Source: Leptospira sp. WS4.C2
GTDB lineage: Bacteria; Spirochaetota; Leptospiria; Leptospirales; Leptospiraceae
Direction of reading: 5' to 3'
DNA: 64,000 nucleotides
Assembly (NCBI RefSeq): GCF_040833985.1
Contig: NZ_CP162139.1
Span: forward strand, 558,001 to 622,000
The translations under genes and the position numbers were made by a program. The notes below the pieces were generated by a model. That model saw nothing but the letters and a program-made list of their open reading frames with translations. It did no database searches and was not told the origin of the DNA. Position 1 is the stretch's first letter, and each line of letters begins with the position of its first letter. Positions 46,535 to 54,814 of the stretch are shown here, piece after piece.

Positions 46535-47244
46535 AAATACCAAAGGTAGCCTTAGTCACTGGAGCTTCTCGCGGGATTGGACTTTCCATTTCAAAAATGT
46601 TAGTTTCCCTCGGTTATAAAGTTTATGGGGTCTCAAAAAATCCTGATAAATGTATTTATGAAAACGACATGTTCCATTTGATCTCTTGCGACCTATCTGA
46701 TGAGAAACAATTGGATCAGTTGCTCGGTCATATTCCTGATAAAAAAAACATTAGTTTACTCATTCATAATGCAGGCCTTGCTTATTTTTCTCCCGTTGAA
46801 GAGTTAACTCCGGAAAAAATTCGCGAGATGGTAAACCTCCACATAACAGCACCGATGTTACTAACTAGTCAGTTAACTCGCATTCTGAAGGAAAATCAGG
46901 GTCGTATTGTGTTTATTGGCTCTGTGGCTGGTAAGGAAATTTCCCCATGGGGAAATGTATATGCTTCTCTCAAAGCCGGGATCCATCATTATGCCAGAGA
47001 GTTATTTGCCGAGTTACGAAAGTTTGGTGTAAAGGTTCATTTAATCATTCCTGATATTACTAAAACTGATTTTTATAACCATTTAAATTTTGAACCGGAT
47101 GAAGATCCAAAGTCCTATTTGTTGCCAGATCAAATTGCAGAAGTAATTCAGGAGTTGGTTGTTGATGATCGTGGTTGGTTAATTCCAGAAATCCAAATTT
47201 CGCCAGAACTATTTAAATTAAAACGTAAAAAAAGAATTAACTAA
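46531..47244 (+). CDS. Short-chain dehydrogenase/reductase
   Basis: An NAD(P)-dependent oxidoreductase of classical SDR type. The cofactor motif VTGASRGIGLS is at the N terminus, HNAGLAYFSP follows, the catalytic Ser is in FIGSVAGKE, and the Tyr-Lys pair is in YASLKAG. The GTG at 46531 overlaps the esterase stop as GTGA and puts the motif at the usual distance from the start. An ATG at 46510 would add seven residues. The substrate is not predictable. It ends two bases before a convergent gene. Confidence 0.85.
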   Translation: MKIPKVALVTGASRGIGLSISKMLVSLGYKVYGVSKNPDKCIYENDMFHLISCDLSDEKQLDQLLGHIPDKKNISLLIHNAGLAYFSPVEELTPEKIREMVNLHITAPMLLTSQLTRILKENQGRIVFIGSVAGKEISPWGNVYASLKAGIHHYARELFAELRKFGVKVHLIIPDITKTDFYNHLNFEPDEDPKSYLLPDQIAEVIQELVVDDRGWLIPEIQISPELFKLKRKKRIN

Positions 47245-47245
47245 A

Positions 47246-47758
47246 TCATTCCCCGATGGGTGTTACATTATCAGAAAATGGATCTTCCACTGCTGTGGAT
47301 CCACTGCCGTCGGCAGAGTTTGAAGCTGGTGTTGGTAACACTTTCGCTATCATTGTATCTTCGTCTTGTTTTCGTTTGATGGCACGAATCTTTCCATCGG
47401 TCTCATAAAGTCTTTCTATTACTTTTTTAAGTAATAGGAAAAGAAACTCGGGACTTTCTTGGCTCATCTGTCCGAAAGTTGTCCGATTGATGATTCCCAG
47501 TTTTGCAGATTCGGAAACGACTACGATGGATGCTGCTCTCGGACTATTATTGATAATGGCCATCTCACCAAAAAATTCTCCCGGAAGGATACTTCTCAGT
47601 TTGACATGTTTGCCTTCGATTTGTTTGTAAATATCTAACTGTCCTTCAAATAAAAAGAACATAGCTCCATTAGAAGGCACCCCTTCTTTAAAGAGTACCT
47701 CTCCCCGTTTGATATTGATCATACTCAGTTTTGCGAGAGATTCTTTAAGTCCCATCAC
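47246..47758 (-). CDS. Cyclic nucleotide-binding domain protein (second of pair)
   Basis: A cytoplasmic single-domain cNMP-binding protein with a disordered tail. The domain (about 15-130) has FKEGVPSNGAMFFLFEGQL and the phosphate-binding cassette GEFFGEMAIINNSPRAAS with the conserved Glu and Arg, so it should bind cAMP or cGMP. There is no DNA-binding helix-turn-helix, so it is not a CRP-like regulator. The tail is rich in Ser, Asp and Gly. It overlaps the preceding gene, another such domain, by 14 bases. Confidence 0.84.
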   Translation of the reverse strand: MMGLKESLAKLSMINIKRGEVLFKEGVPSNGAMFFLFEGQLDIYKQIEGKHVKLRSILPGEFFGEMAIINNSPRAASIVVVSESAKLGIINRTTFGQMSQESPEFLFLLLKKVIERLYETDGKIRAIKRKQDEDTMIAKVLPTPASNSADGSGSTAVEDPFSDNVTPIGE

Positions 47759-48179
47759 TTGACTCCGTTAGATCTTTTAGTTTTTGTTCTGCTTCTATCA
47801 AACGTTCTACATAAGTTTGTAACAATGCATAAACAAACATGGGATTTGAATTGGCAATACGTGTTAAATTTTGTTTGTCTAAGATCCCGAGTTGTGCCCG
47901 GTCTGAATCTATAAAAACTGTCATGGCTCTTGGATGACTTGAGATGAGAGCAATCTCTCCAAAAAATTCGCCGGTGGAAAGTTTCCGCACTTCATGGAAA
48001 TTTCCCTGATCGGGTGCACCCATTCCCACTGAAAGAGAGCCACTAAGAATGAAATACATCTTCTCGTTAGACGGTTCTCCTTCTCTTACGATGATTTCTC
48101 CTCGTTTGAATGTCTTTGTAGGGACAGTGTTAACGAAGTCAAAGATGTTGATTCGATTATCTTTTTTAGGAATGGACAT
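47745..48179 (-). CDS. Cyclic nucleotide-binding domain protein (first of pair)
   Basis: A 144-residue cNMP-binding protein. FKRGEIIVREGEPSNEKMYF begins the beta roll, and the cassette is GEFFGEIALISSHPRAMT with the Glu and Arg that hold the cyclic phosphate. It ends in a helix (YVERLIEAEQKLKDL) and has no output domain. Its start overlaps the stop of the ankyrin gene as TAATG. Tandem duplicates with no output module suggest they act through protein partners. Confidence 0.84.
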   Translation of the reverse strand: MSIPKKDNRINIFDFVNTVPTKTFKRGEIIVREGEPSNEKMYFILSGSLSVGMGAPDQGNFHEVRKLSTGEFFGEIALISSHPRAMTVFIDSDRAQLGILDKQNLTRIANSNPMFVYALLQTYVERLIEAEQKLKDLTESSDGT

Positions 48180-50116
48180 TAAAGGCCGCGGTAAATCTCA
48201 ATCAGTTCAGGTATTCTCTTGTCCTCCGCATATTCCAGAGGAGACTTTCCAGTTTTATCTTCTATTTTAGAATCTCCGCCATTTAAAACGAAAACTCTAG
48301 CCAATTCCAAAATGGAATCACTTTTACCAGGATCATACTGGATTGCTAGTTCGGAAAGTATAGTTTTCCCTAATTTATCCTGTTGGTTTAAGTTCGCTCT
48401 TCTTTCTACTAGGAATAGTACTAATTTCTTATAACTTTCTGTTTGCATATTCTCTCTAGAGGATAAAAACTTTTGAATCGCTTTGTGTAAAACAGTAAGC
48501 CCATTGTTGTCTGTTAGGTTGGGGTCAGCACCTAAGGTTATGAGTTGAGACATGGTGTCTATACGATTTCTGTTGAGGGCAATGTGAAGAGCACTTAATC
48601 CGCGTTTGTTTTTTGTGTTAGTGTTTACACCTTTTGTAATCAATAGTTTGATTGTTTCATCTGCAAACTTTTGTTCTTTTTTTTCAATCTCCAATTTGCA
48701 AACTGTAGTGATTAAATTTTCCCCTTCTTCGTTTAACGATTGGAGATCTGCACCCGCCGTGGCCAAAAGTTTAAAAGCTTCAGCATCCTTCCTTTCAATG
48801 GTTGAAAAAATCAAACTGGAGCCATCTTTTTGTTTGTGGTTGGGATTTGCTTTTTTTGATAAAAGAAACTTTGCAATGGATACTTGTTTATTTTCTAAAG
48901 CTAATGAGAGTGATGTTTCGTTAGTTTTTTGGTTCAAAACATCTACTGGAACATTTTTTTTCACCAACTCTTCTACAATTTTTTGCCCTGATTTTCTAGA
49001 AGCTAAATGAATCGGAAGGTATCCTGAAGCGTTAGGTGTCATTACATCCGCATTCTTCTGGATGAGAATTTCTGCGACGGACCACTTGGATGCTTCAATG
49101 GATTCTTCTAATGGATTTTTATTTGTGGATAGTATTTGGTTGGGATTAGCACCCGCATCCAAAACAAGTTTTAAGAGATTAGTATCGTTTTTTTGTAAAG
49201 CGAGTTCAAATAGAGTTTTCCCGCCCAGATTTTTAGAATCTACAGCTAATCCTTTTTTGAGGAGTAAGTTGACGGCTGTTAGGTTTTTCTTTTCTACAGC
49301 ATAAAAAAGTAGGGATTCTCCATCTGGTGTTTTAACATTTACGTCTGCACCTCGGTTCAAAAGAACTTCCAAACCTTGGGTAAACCCTCTTTCAATAGCA
49401 AATACAATCGGGTGTATGGACTTGGTATCTTCTGTATTGGGATTTCCGTTGGAATCCAGACTTAAGTTTAGAAGTTTTAAATTTTTTTGATCAATAGAAA
49501 CAAAAATTGGTGTGCGACCCGTTAAGTCGGGAAGGTTGATGTCTGCCCCATTTTGAAGCAGGTAGGTGATGGAATCTATTTTTGATTTTTCAAAGGCTAA
49601 GTAAAGTGGAGATTTTCTTGGATTGTTTCTTAAATTTACATCGGCCTTGCTTTCTACAAGTAACTTCTGTACGGCGAGATTAGCTTTTAGAACGGCAACG
49701 TGTAATGCGGTATTTCCATCTGCATCGTAGGCATTCAGGTCGGCCCCTTTTTCTACAAGGGGTTTGATTTGGTTTGTGAAACGAGATGTCACTACATAGT
49801 GTAACAATGTTTTACCGGATAGATCTCGTTTGTTGAGATCGGCTCCTTGGTTCAGTAAGATCTCAAAATGTTTGGGTTTGTTTTTTTCCACCGCAAGTAC
49901 AAGGAGAGTTTTTCCCGATTCGTCACTAGCATTGATGTCTCCCCCATTGGTGATCGCTGTTTCAAATTCCTTTACATTCCCTTTCGATAGAATTTGCACC
50001 ATATCGGGGGCGACAGCAGTTACGGATGTGGGTTCGGTTAAGTTTTCTTGAGCAAAACTGCTACTAAAAGAAATGAGTAAAAGGATAAAACTAAAAGTAA
50101 TCAGATTATGTTTCAT
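48179..50116 (-). CDS. Exported ankyrin-repeat protein
   Basis: A 645-residue protein with a signal peptide (ITFSFILLLISFSSSFAQ) and then almost entirely ankyrin repeats, about sixteen, each with the pattern G-x-T-x-L-x-x-A and L-L-x-x-G-A-D. Examples are DESGKTLLVLAVEKN, DGNTALHVAVLKANL and KRGLSALHIALNRNR. It is probably periplasmic and works as a binding scaffold. It sits between a cell-wall peptidase gene (ATGA overlap) and two cNMP-binding protein genes. Periplasmic ankyrin proteins are uncommon, so its partner would be of interest. Confidence 0.87.
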   Translation of the reverse strand: MKHNLITFSFILLLISFSSSFAQENLTEPTSVTAVAPDMVQILSKGNVKEFETAITNGGDINASDESGKTLLVLAVEKNKPKHFEILLNQGADLNKRDLSGKTLLHYVVTSRFTNQIKPLVEKGADLNAYDADGNTALHVAVLKANLAVQKLLVESKADVNLRNNPRKSPLYLAFEKSKIDSITYLLQNGADINLPDLTGRTPIFVSIDQKNLKLLNLSLDSNGNPNTEDTKSIHPIVFAIERGFTQGLEVLLNRGADVNVKTPDGESLLFYAVEKKNLTAVNLLLKKGLAVDSKNLGGKTLFELALQKNDTNLLKLVLDAGANPNQILSTNKNPLEESIEASKWSVAEILIQKNADVMTPNASGYLPIHLASRKSGQKIVEELVKKNVPVDVLNQKTNETSLSLALENKQVSIAKFLLSKKANPNHKQKDGSSLIFSTIERKDAEAFKLLATAGADLQSLNEEGENLITTVCKLEIEKKEQKFADETIKLLITKGVNTNTKNKRGLSALHIALNRNRIDTMSQLITLGADPNLTDNNGLTVLHKAIQKFLSSRENMQTESYKKLVLFLVERRANLNQQDKLGKTILSELAIQYDPGKSDSILELARVFVLNGGDSKIEDKTGKSPLEYAEDKRIPELIEIYRGL

Positions 50117-51675
50117 TTGGGTAAATAAGCATCTGGATCCAACGCTTGTTGGTCAGGGCCTTTCCTAACTTCAAAATGTAAATGTGGGCCGGTGGATTTG
50201 CCGGTGTTTCCAACCTGACCAATGATATCGCCAGATCGGACACTGTCACCTTCTTTTACTTGGCGTTCGTTTTGGTGCGCATAGTAGGTGAATATATTGT
50301 TTTTATGGCTTAGGATGGTAAGCATCCCATAACCACCGCTAGTTGTAATGGTTCTCCATACCTTCCCATCACTCACGGCTTTTATGGGTGTACCAATGGA
50401 TGCAGGTAAATCGATTCCTGAATGAAAAGCACCAACCTTCCCTGTTACAGGATCCACTCTGGTTCCAAAATTGGAAGATACATAACGATCGTTATCAACA
50501 GGAATTTGAAAGTATTTAGAGATATCATCATTTTCAACGAGAGGTCCGCGTTCTTTGGAAACAAATCCGCCGAAGACCCAACCTTCCCATTCGTCATTCC
50601 AAGAAACGTAGATCCATTTGGAACGAACTCCTCCAATGGTTTCGATTTCTTTTTTTGTATCAATGATTTTGATTTTTTCATCACCAACAATTGTGGTAAC
50701 CACTGAACCATAATCGTTAGGTTCGTCTCGCATTCGTAAACTTGTGGAGCGAACATATCGTTTCTCTCCGTTCTTTAGTTCGTCAGGGTTTTCTTGAGGG
50801 TAGGAGATTTCACCTGGTTGGACATCGTAAGAGACCACTTCTGAAGAACTCAAATACCCACCGAATACCCAACCGTTTCCATAAGCAGATGATATTTGAT
50901 GCCAATTTGATGTGATTCCATCGATGGTTTCTTCCGCGACAGTGGATGATTCGATTTTGACTTTAATGGCCTTGGGTAATCTTGCAACAACGTAGGCATT
51001 CACATCAGGTTCTCCTCTCATATTTAGAGAACTTGCCTCTACCCACATATCCTTTCCTTTTTTTGACTCAGAATAACTCGTGTTCGATGCCTCTGATACT
51101 CTTCCAGAAAGGGAAGACAAATCTAAAGAAAGTCCCTCTGTATTTCTTGACTTAACTGCAGGTTTGTTTGGTGAAAGTAAATCTTGAGTAATGTATCCTT
51201 CTTGTTTTGATTTGGTTCGAACAAGAACCCAGTGAGGCCCTTCTTTTTTTGCAGTTACGTCTTGTTTTAGAACCATAACTACTTCCAAGGAATCTCCTTT
51301 TTTTACTTTCGTCGCAGAACGAGCCGAAGGGTTGCTCATTGGTTCTAGTTGGAGAAAAAAACTTTCGGCGGCGATTGCTGTAAGAGATTTTGATTTTTTC
51401 TCTTTCGAACCAGGTGCTGCATTATGATCCGAAATTCCCTCTGCCTGTTTTAAGTCGATAGGGGATGAGGAAATTTTGAGTCCTGGGAATTTGTTTTGTA
51501 CTCGATTCACAAAGTCATTGTACTTTTGTAAAATTTCTTCCTGTTTCTTTTGGTTCGCAGTCACAAGGCCCGATTGTCTTTGTTTGTCCCTTTCTTCCAG
51601 AGTGGTTTGAGAAGCTATAGGGTAGTAACAAAACAGAAGAAAAATAGACGTTAGAAGGGTTCTCTGATTTTTCAT
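50113..51675 (-). CDS. M23 metallopeptidase with SH3-type domains
   Basis: A secreted peptidoglycan endopeptidase. A signal peptide (LLTSIFLLFCYYPIAS) is followed by a coiled segment and three SH3b-like domains (roughly 95-165, 205-275 and 305-375; e.g. SSLNMRGEPDVNAYVV and TSLRMRDEPNDYGSVV). The C-terminal LytM/M23 domain (about 385-515) has zinc ligands in GAFHSGIDLPA and GPHLHFEVRKG. All catalytic ligands are present, so it is probably active rather than an EnvC-type activator. It heads the four-gene operon with the ankyrin and cNMP-binding proteins. Confidence 0.9.
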   Translation of the reverse strand: MKNQRTLLTSIFLLFCYYPIASQTTLEERDKQRQSGLVTANQKKQEEILQKYNDFVNRVQNKFPGLKISSSPIDLKQAEGISDHNAAPGSKEKKSKSLTAIAAESFFLQLEPMSNPSARSATKVKKGDSLEVVMVLKQDVTAKKEGPHWVLVRTKSKQEGYITQDLLSPNKPAVKSRNTEGLSLDLSSLSGRVSEASNTSYSESKKGKDMWVEASSLNMRGEPDVNAYVVARLPKAIKVKIESSTVAEETIDGITSNWHQISSAYGNGWVFGGYLSSSEVVSYDVQPGEISYPQENPDELKNGEKRYVRSTSLRMRDEPNDYGSVVTTIVGDEKIKIIDTKKEIETIGGVRSKWIYVSWNDEWEGWVFGGFVSKERGPLVENDDISKYFQIPVDNDRYVSSNFGTRVDPVTGKVGAFHSGIDLPASIGTPIKAVSDGKVWRTITTSGGYGMLTILSHKNNIFTYYAHQNERQVKEGDSVRSGDIIGQVGNTGKSTGPHLHFEVRKGPDQQALDPDAYLPK

Positions 51676-51726
51676 AAAACAAACTTTAAGAAACCAAAGA
51701 AAACGAGAATGGTCAAGGTTTTTTGT

Positions 51727-52266
51727 TTAATCTTCCTCGGGTAGTAGAGGAGTTAAAAAGTAAGAAATAAATTCCAATTTGCCTCTCATAGAGGATTTTT
51801 CGTATATGGATGCGGTTTGATTTTCGATGGTCCGAAGACTTTTTTTACGAACTGCAGCAATTTGTTTTTGAGAGAAACCACGTAGCAAAAGAATGGCGAT
51901 TTCCGTTTCTGCTTCTGAAAGGTTCCACTCTTCCATTTGCGCCTTTGCCTCTGCCCAAAAACCTAGTTCTGGATTTTTTAAGATCCGATTGGTTCGTTTC
52001 AGATCATGAATTTGTGACTTTGCTTGTACGTTTTCAACAGCCTCTGCTTTCAATTCTTTGTAAAGAATAAAGACAACAAGAAACGAAGAGATGGCAATGA
52101 ATGACTCTACAGTGGCAATAACGATTCTAAATCGATCAAAATACTCGGGCGGGTTGGTAAGGGTGAAAATTTCTTCAGCGATCCAAACAATCAGAGATAA
52201 AACGTAAAAAGCTAAAAAAAGAATTCGTACCTTGCGAGTGTCCATATTTCTATCTAATCTTTGCAA
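51727..52266 (-). CDS. Membrane-anchored LuxR-type HTH protein
   Basis: Two membrane helices (about 15-35 and 48-70) are followed by a coiled coil and a C-terminal LuxR/GerE-type helix-turn-helix (about 110-165; LSEAETEIAILLLRGFSQKQIA, then KKSLRTIENQTASIYEK). The HTH pattern is that of DNA-binding response proteins, here attached to the membrane without a receiver domain. An ATG at 52245 (MDTRKVRIL) is an equally good start. It may be a one-component regulator sensing the envelope; its targets are unknown. Confidence 0.78.
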   Translation of the reverse strand: MQRLDRNMDTRKVRILFLAFYVLSLIVWIAEEIFTLTNPPEYFDRFRIVIATVESFIAISSFLVVFILYKELKAEAVENVQAKSQIHDLKRTNRILKNPELGFWAEAKAQMEEWNLSEAETEIAILLLRGFSQKQIAAVRKKSLRTIENQTASIYEKSSMRGKLEFISYFLTPLLPEED

Positions 52267-52362
52267 CTAGTCCCTGTATGCGCAAGTCAGTTTCGTAGGT
52301 AATATCCACATTTGCGGACATCCTCCATTGGAAGTTCGCAATTATTGTGAGACCCTATCTCT

Positions 52363-52725
52363 ATGAATCGTTGGATGTTGAAATTCTGGTTTCTTGGTTT
52401 CGGATTTGTATTGGCGTTTGTTGGATGTTCCAATTCAAAAAATTTTGAGTCGAGAGCAGAGTGTATGAATCGATGTGTTCGCGAACAATATGTTTGCGCA
52501 TTGGCCCTAGCCCCCGCCTTGGACAATGCAGTAACTACTACGACAACTTGTGTAACCTTATATGTAATTTGTTATGAAAAATGTCCTGTGGCATCTTCAA
52601 GTAGTACGTCTACATCACGGTCGAGAAGTTCTTCGAATTCAGGTTCCGGCAGCCGAGGTGGAAGTAGTTCCAGTTCTGGTTCTGGATCAGGAAGTGGATC
52701 CAGTTCTTCTGGAGGCGGCAATTGA
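52363..52725 (+). CDS. Cys-containing lipoprotein with Ser/Gly low-complexity tail
   Basis: A 120-residue protein with signal and lipobox LAFVGC. The mature part has four further Cys in CMNRCVREQYVC and YVICYEKC, likely disulfide-bonded or metal-binding. It then ends in about 45 residues of almost only Ser, Gly, Arg and Thr. The tail may tether it in the periplasm or at the surface. It is convergent with the cyclase operon, whose last gene ends one base later. Function unknown. Confidence 0.7.
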   Translation: MNRWMLKFWFLGFGFVLAFVGCSNSKNFESRAECMNRCVREQYVCALALAPALDNAVTTTTTCVTLYVICYEKCPVASSSSTSTSRSRSSSNSGSGSRGGSSSSSGSGSGSGSSSSGGGN

Positions 52726-52726
52726 A

Positions 52727-54814
52727 CTAAGAACCAGTTTGCCTATAGATGATTTTGGCACCGATCTGTAGATTTTTATATAAGTCCAAAAAGATTTGGT
52801 TGGGAACCATTCCCTCTGCATCTCTTGAAAATTCAGGGCGAAGCCGTTTTAAAAAATACATTCCAAGCTCACCTTTGTTTTTGGCTTTGACCTTTCCTCT
52901 ATATTCGCATTCAAAGAACCGTTTCACTTTATCATATGTGGTTTCTGAAAGATTGATTTCGCCAGCGTCACCTGAGCTTTCCATCCGACTTGCAGTATTC
53001 ACTGCATCTCCCCATACATCGTAAGCAAATTTAGTTTTTCCAACTACACCCGCAACCACTGGTCCCGTATGGATACCAATTCGGATTTCCCAGAAATCTT
53101 GACCTAACATTTGTTTAAAGGACCTGATCTGAGTCATAAAGGCTTTGATTTCCATAGCGAAAAGGCAAGCATCTACTGGATGAGTGAAATTCCCTTGAGG
53201 AATCCCTCCTGCCGCCATATAGGAGTCGCCGATGGTTTTTAATTTTTCAAAGTTATGGCGAACAGCTATATCATCAAACTGTGAAAAACAACCATCCAAT
53301 TGTTCAATGAGATCTTCTGGAGAAAGAGATTCTGCTGCCAACGTAAAGTTTTTGAAATCGGTAAATAGAATACTCACCGATTCATATTCCATAGGAGCGA
53401 CTTCTCCTCTTTCTATCAATTCGTCTGCCAAATCTCCCGGTAAAATGTTTCGGATAAAGTGTAGAGTTTTTTCTCTTTCTTTTTCTAAATCTCGCCTAAG
53501 GTTTGCATTGTGGATGGCACCAGCAACTTGTTCACAAAATGAGATAATTTCTCCGAATTCGTCTTTAGTCCAATCTTGTTCTCTTGTGAGACGAGTGACA
53601 CAAATGATTCCAATGGTTTGCCCTTGAACAACAAGTGGAATTTGCCCAAAGAGTTCTAATTTGAAACTGTCTACAATGGATGTATCAATCATAGACAATT
53701 GTCTCCATTTGATCGATTTTTTTAAATAAACAGGTTTTTGTTTTTGGTAAGTTCTAAAAAGAGAACCGATGTTTGGTGATAGAATGGGTCGAAAGGTTCT
53801 CAGGAAATTAGTTACAAGAAGTCCTTTATTAAAAACTTCTGCACCTTCCATGAGGGGAACAAGAGCATTCGTTTTTGGATCCACAAGTAGTATGAACCCT
53901 AGTTCCACACGATGGTTGATTTTGAGATAGGAAAAAACCTCTCTGGTGATATCTTCTATTTGCGAAAATGAGTTTATTTTGCGATTGAATCGATGTAAGT
54001 TTTCTAACTTCAATCGGTTGGTTTCAATATTCTCTTTTTCTCTTTGGATGGTAATGTTACCTTGTTTGAGTTCATTTAGGAGGTAACCGGTTTCAATTGT
54101 TCCCGCAATGTAATCGGCTATGATTTTGATTTGATTTAATTGTTGTTCGGTGAGTTCGAAAATTCCTGAATAATCTAATAAATCGAGTGTCCCAATGAAT
54201 TTGTTTCGTAAGTAGAGTGGAACAATGAGGAGGGATTTTAAATTCGCCGATTGTTTATTGGCAAGTTCGATACCTTCTGTTTTATAGGACTCAAAATCCT
54301 GGATATAAAAGCTTCTTTTGCGTTTACGAACATAAGCGTGGGCATACATCGTTACATAGGAATCAGAAACGGGAATCTTTCGTCCCATAATTTCTTCTTT
54401 CACTTTTTCTGTAAGTTCATCAGGAAAGTTACTATGAAAAAATTCTAAAGCTTCTACTTCTTCTTTGTAAACATACAATAGGTAGTGGGGGACTCTGAAT
54501 TTTTCTCTGATATAACGACCTAAGATTTTGAGAATATCTTTTAGGTCAGAAGCAGAGTTGATTTCTCGAAGTAAGCCATCTAAATCAGAAAGTTGACTAT
54601 AGGAATCAACCAATTTGTCAGAGAATTCTTCTGAGATAGATTTGGTATTGATCAGTTCTTTTTCTTTCTTTGCTAAGTCTTCTTTGAGTAAACTCAATTC
54701 AGCTTGAAACACTGTGATCGCATTGTCCTTTTCTTCTTTTTGTTTGTATAAAGAAAAGATCCAATATAGAATACTTACAAACAGAAGACCAATGCCAAAA
54801 AGTATATAGATCAT
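52727..54814 (-). CDS. GAF-domain class III adenylate cyclase (catalytic residues intact)
   Basis: One N-terminal membrane helix, a coiled coil, two GAF domains (about 80-240 and 265-435) and a C-terminal cyclase (about 475-665). Catalytic residues are present: Asp486 in LFTDFKNF and Asp530 in TIGDSYM for the metals, Lys526 and Asp603 for adenine, and Asn606 and Arg610 in VNTASRME for the transition state. It should make cAMP, with activity tuned by ligand binding to the GAF domains. Its start overlaps by ATGA the upstream gene, which encodes a related protein with a degenerate cyclase domain. Confidence 0.88.
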   Translation of the reverse strand: MIYILFGIGLLFVSILYWIFSLYKQKEEKDNAITVFQAELSLLKEDLAKKEKELINTKSISEEFSDKLVDSYSQLSDLDGLLREINSASDLKDILKILGRYIREKFRVPHYLLYVYKEEVEALEFFHSNFPDELTEKVKEEIMGRKIPVSDSYVTMYAHAYVRKRKRSFYIQDFESYKTEGIELANKQSANLKSLLIVPLYLRNKFIGTLDLLDYSGIFELTEQQLNQIKIIADYIAGTIETGYLLNELKQGNITIQREKENIETNRLKLENLHRFNRKINSFSQIEDITREVFSYLKINHRVELGFILLVDPKTNALVPLMEGAEVFNKGLLVTNFLRTFRPILSPNIGSLFRTYQKQKPVYLKKSIKWRQLSMIDTSIVDSFKLELFGQIPLVVQGQTIGIICVTRLTREQDWTKDEFGEIISFCEQVAGAIHNANLRRDLEKEREKTLHFIRNILPGDLADELIERGEVAPMEYESVSILFTDFKNFTLAAESLSPEDLIEQLDGCFSQFDDIAVRHNFEKLKTIGDSYMAAGGIPQGNFTHPVDACLFAMEIKAFMTQIRSFKQMLGQDFWEIRIGIHTGPVVAGVVGKTKFAYDVWGDAVNTASRMESSGDAGEINLSETTYDKVKRFFECEYRGKVKAKNKGELGMYFLKRLRPEFSRDAEGMVPNQIFLDLYKNLQIGAKIIYRQTGS

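Noticed and set aside
52574..52771. Open frame inside the Ser-rich lipoprotein gene in another frame
   Set aside because: It is a shadow of the repetitive Ser/Gly codons and has no signal or domain.
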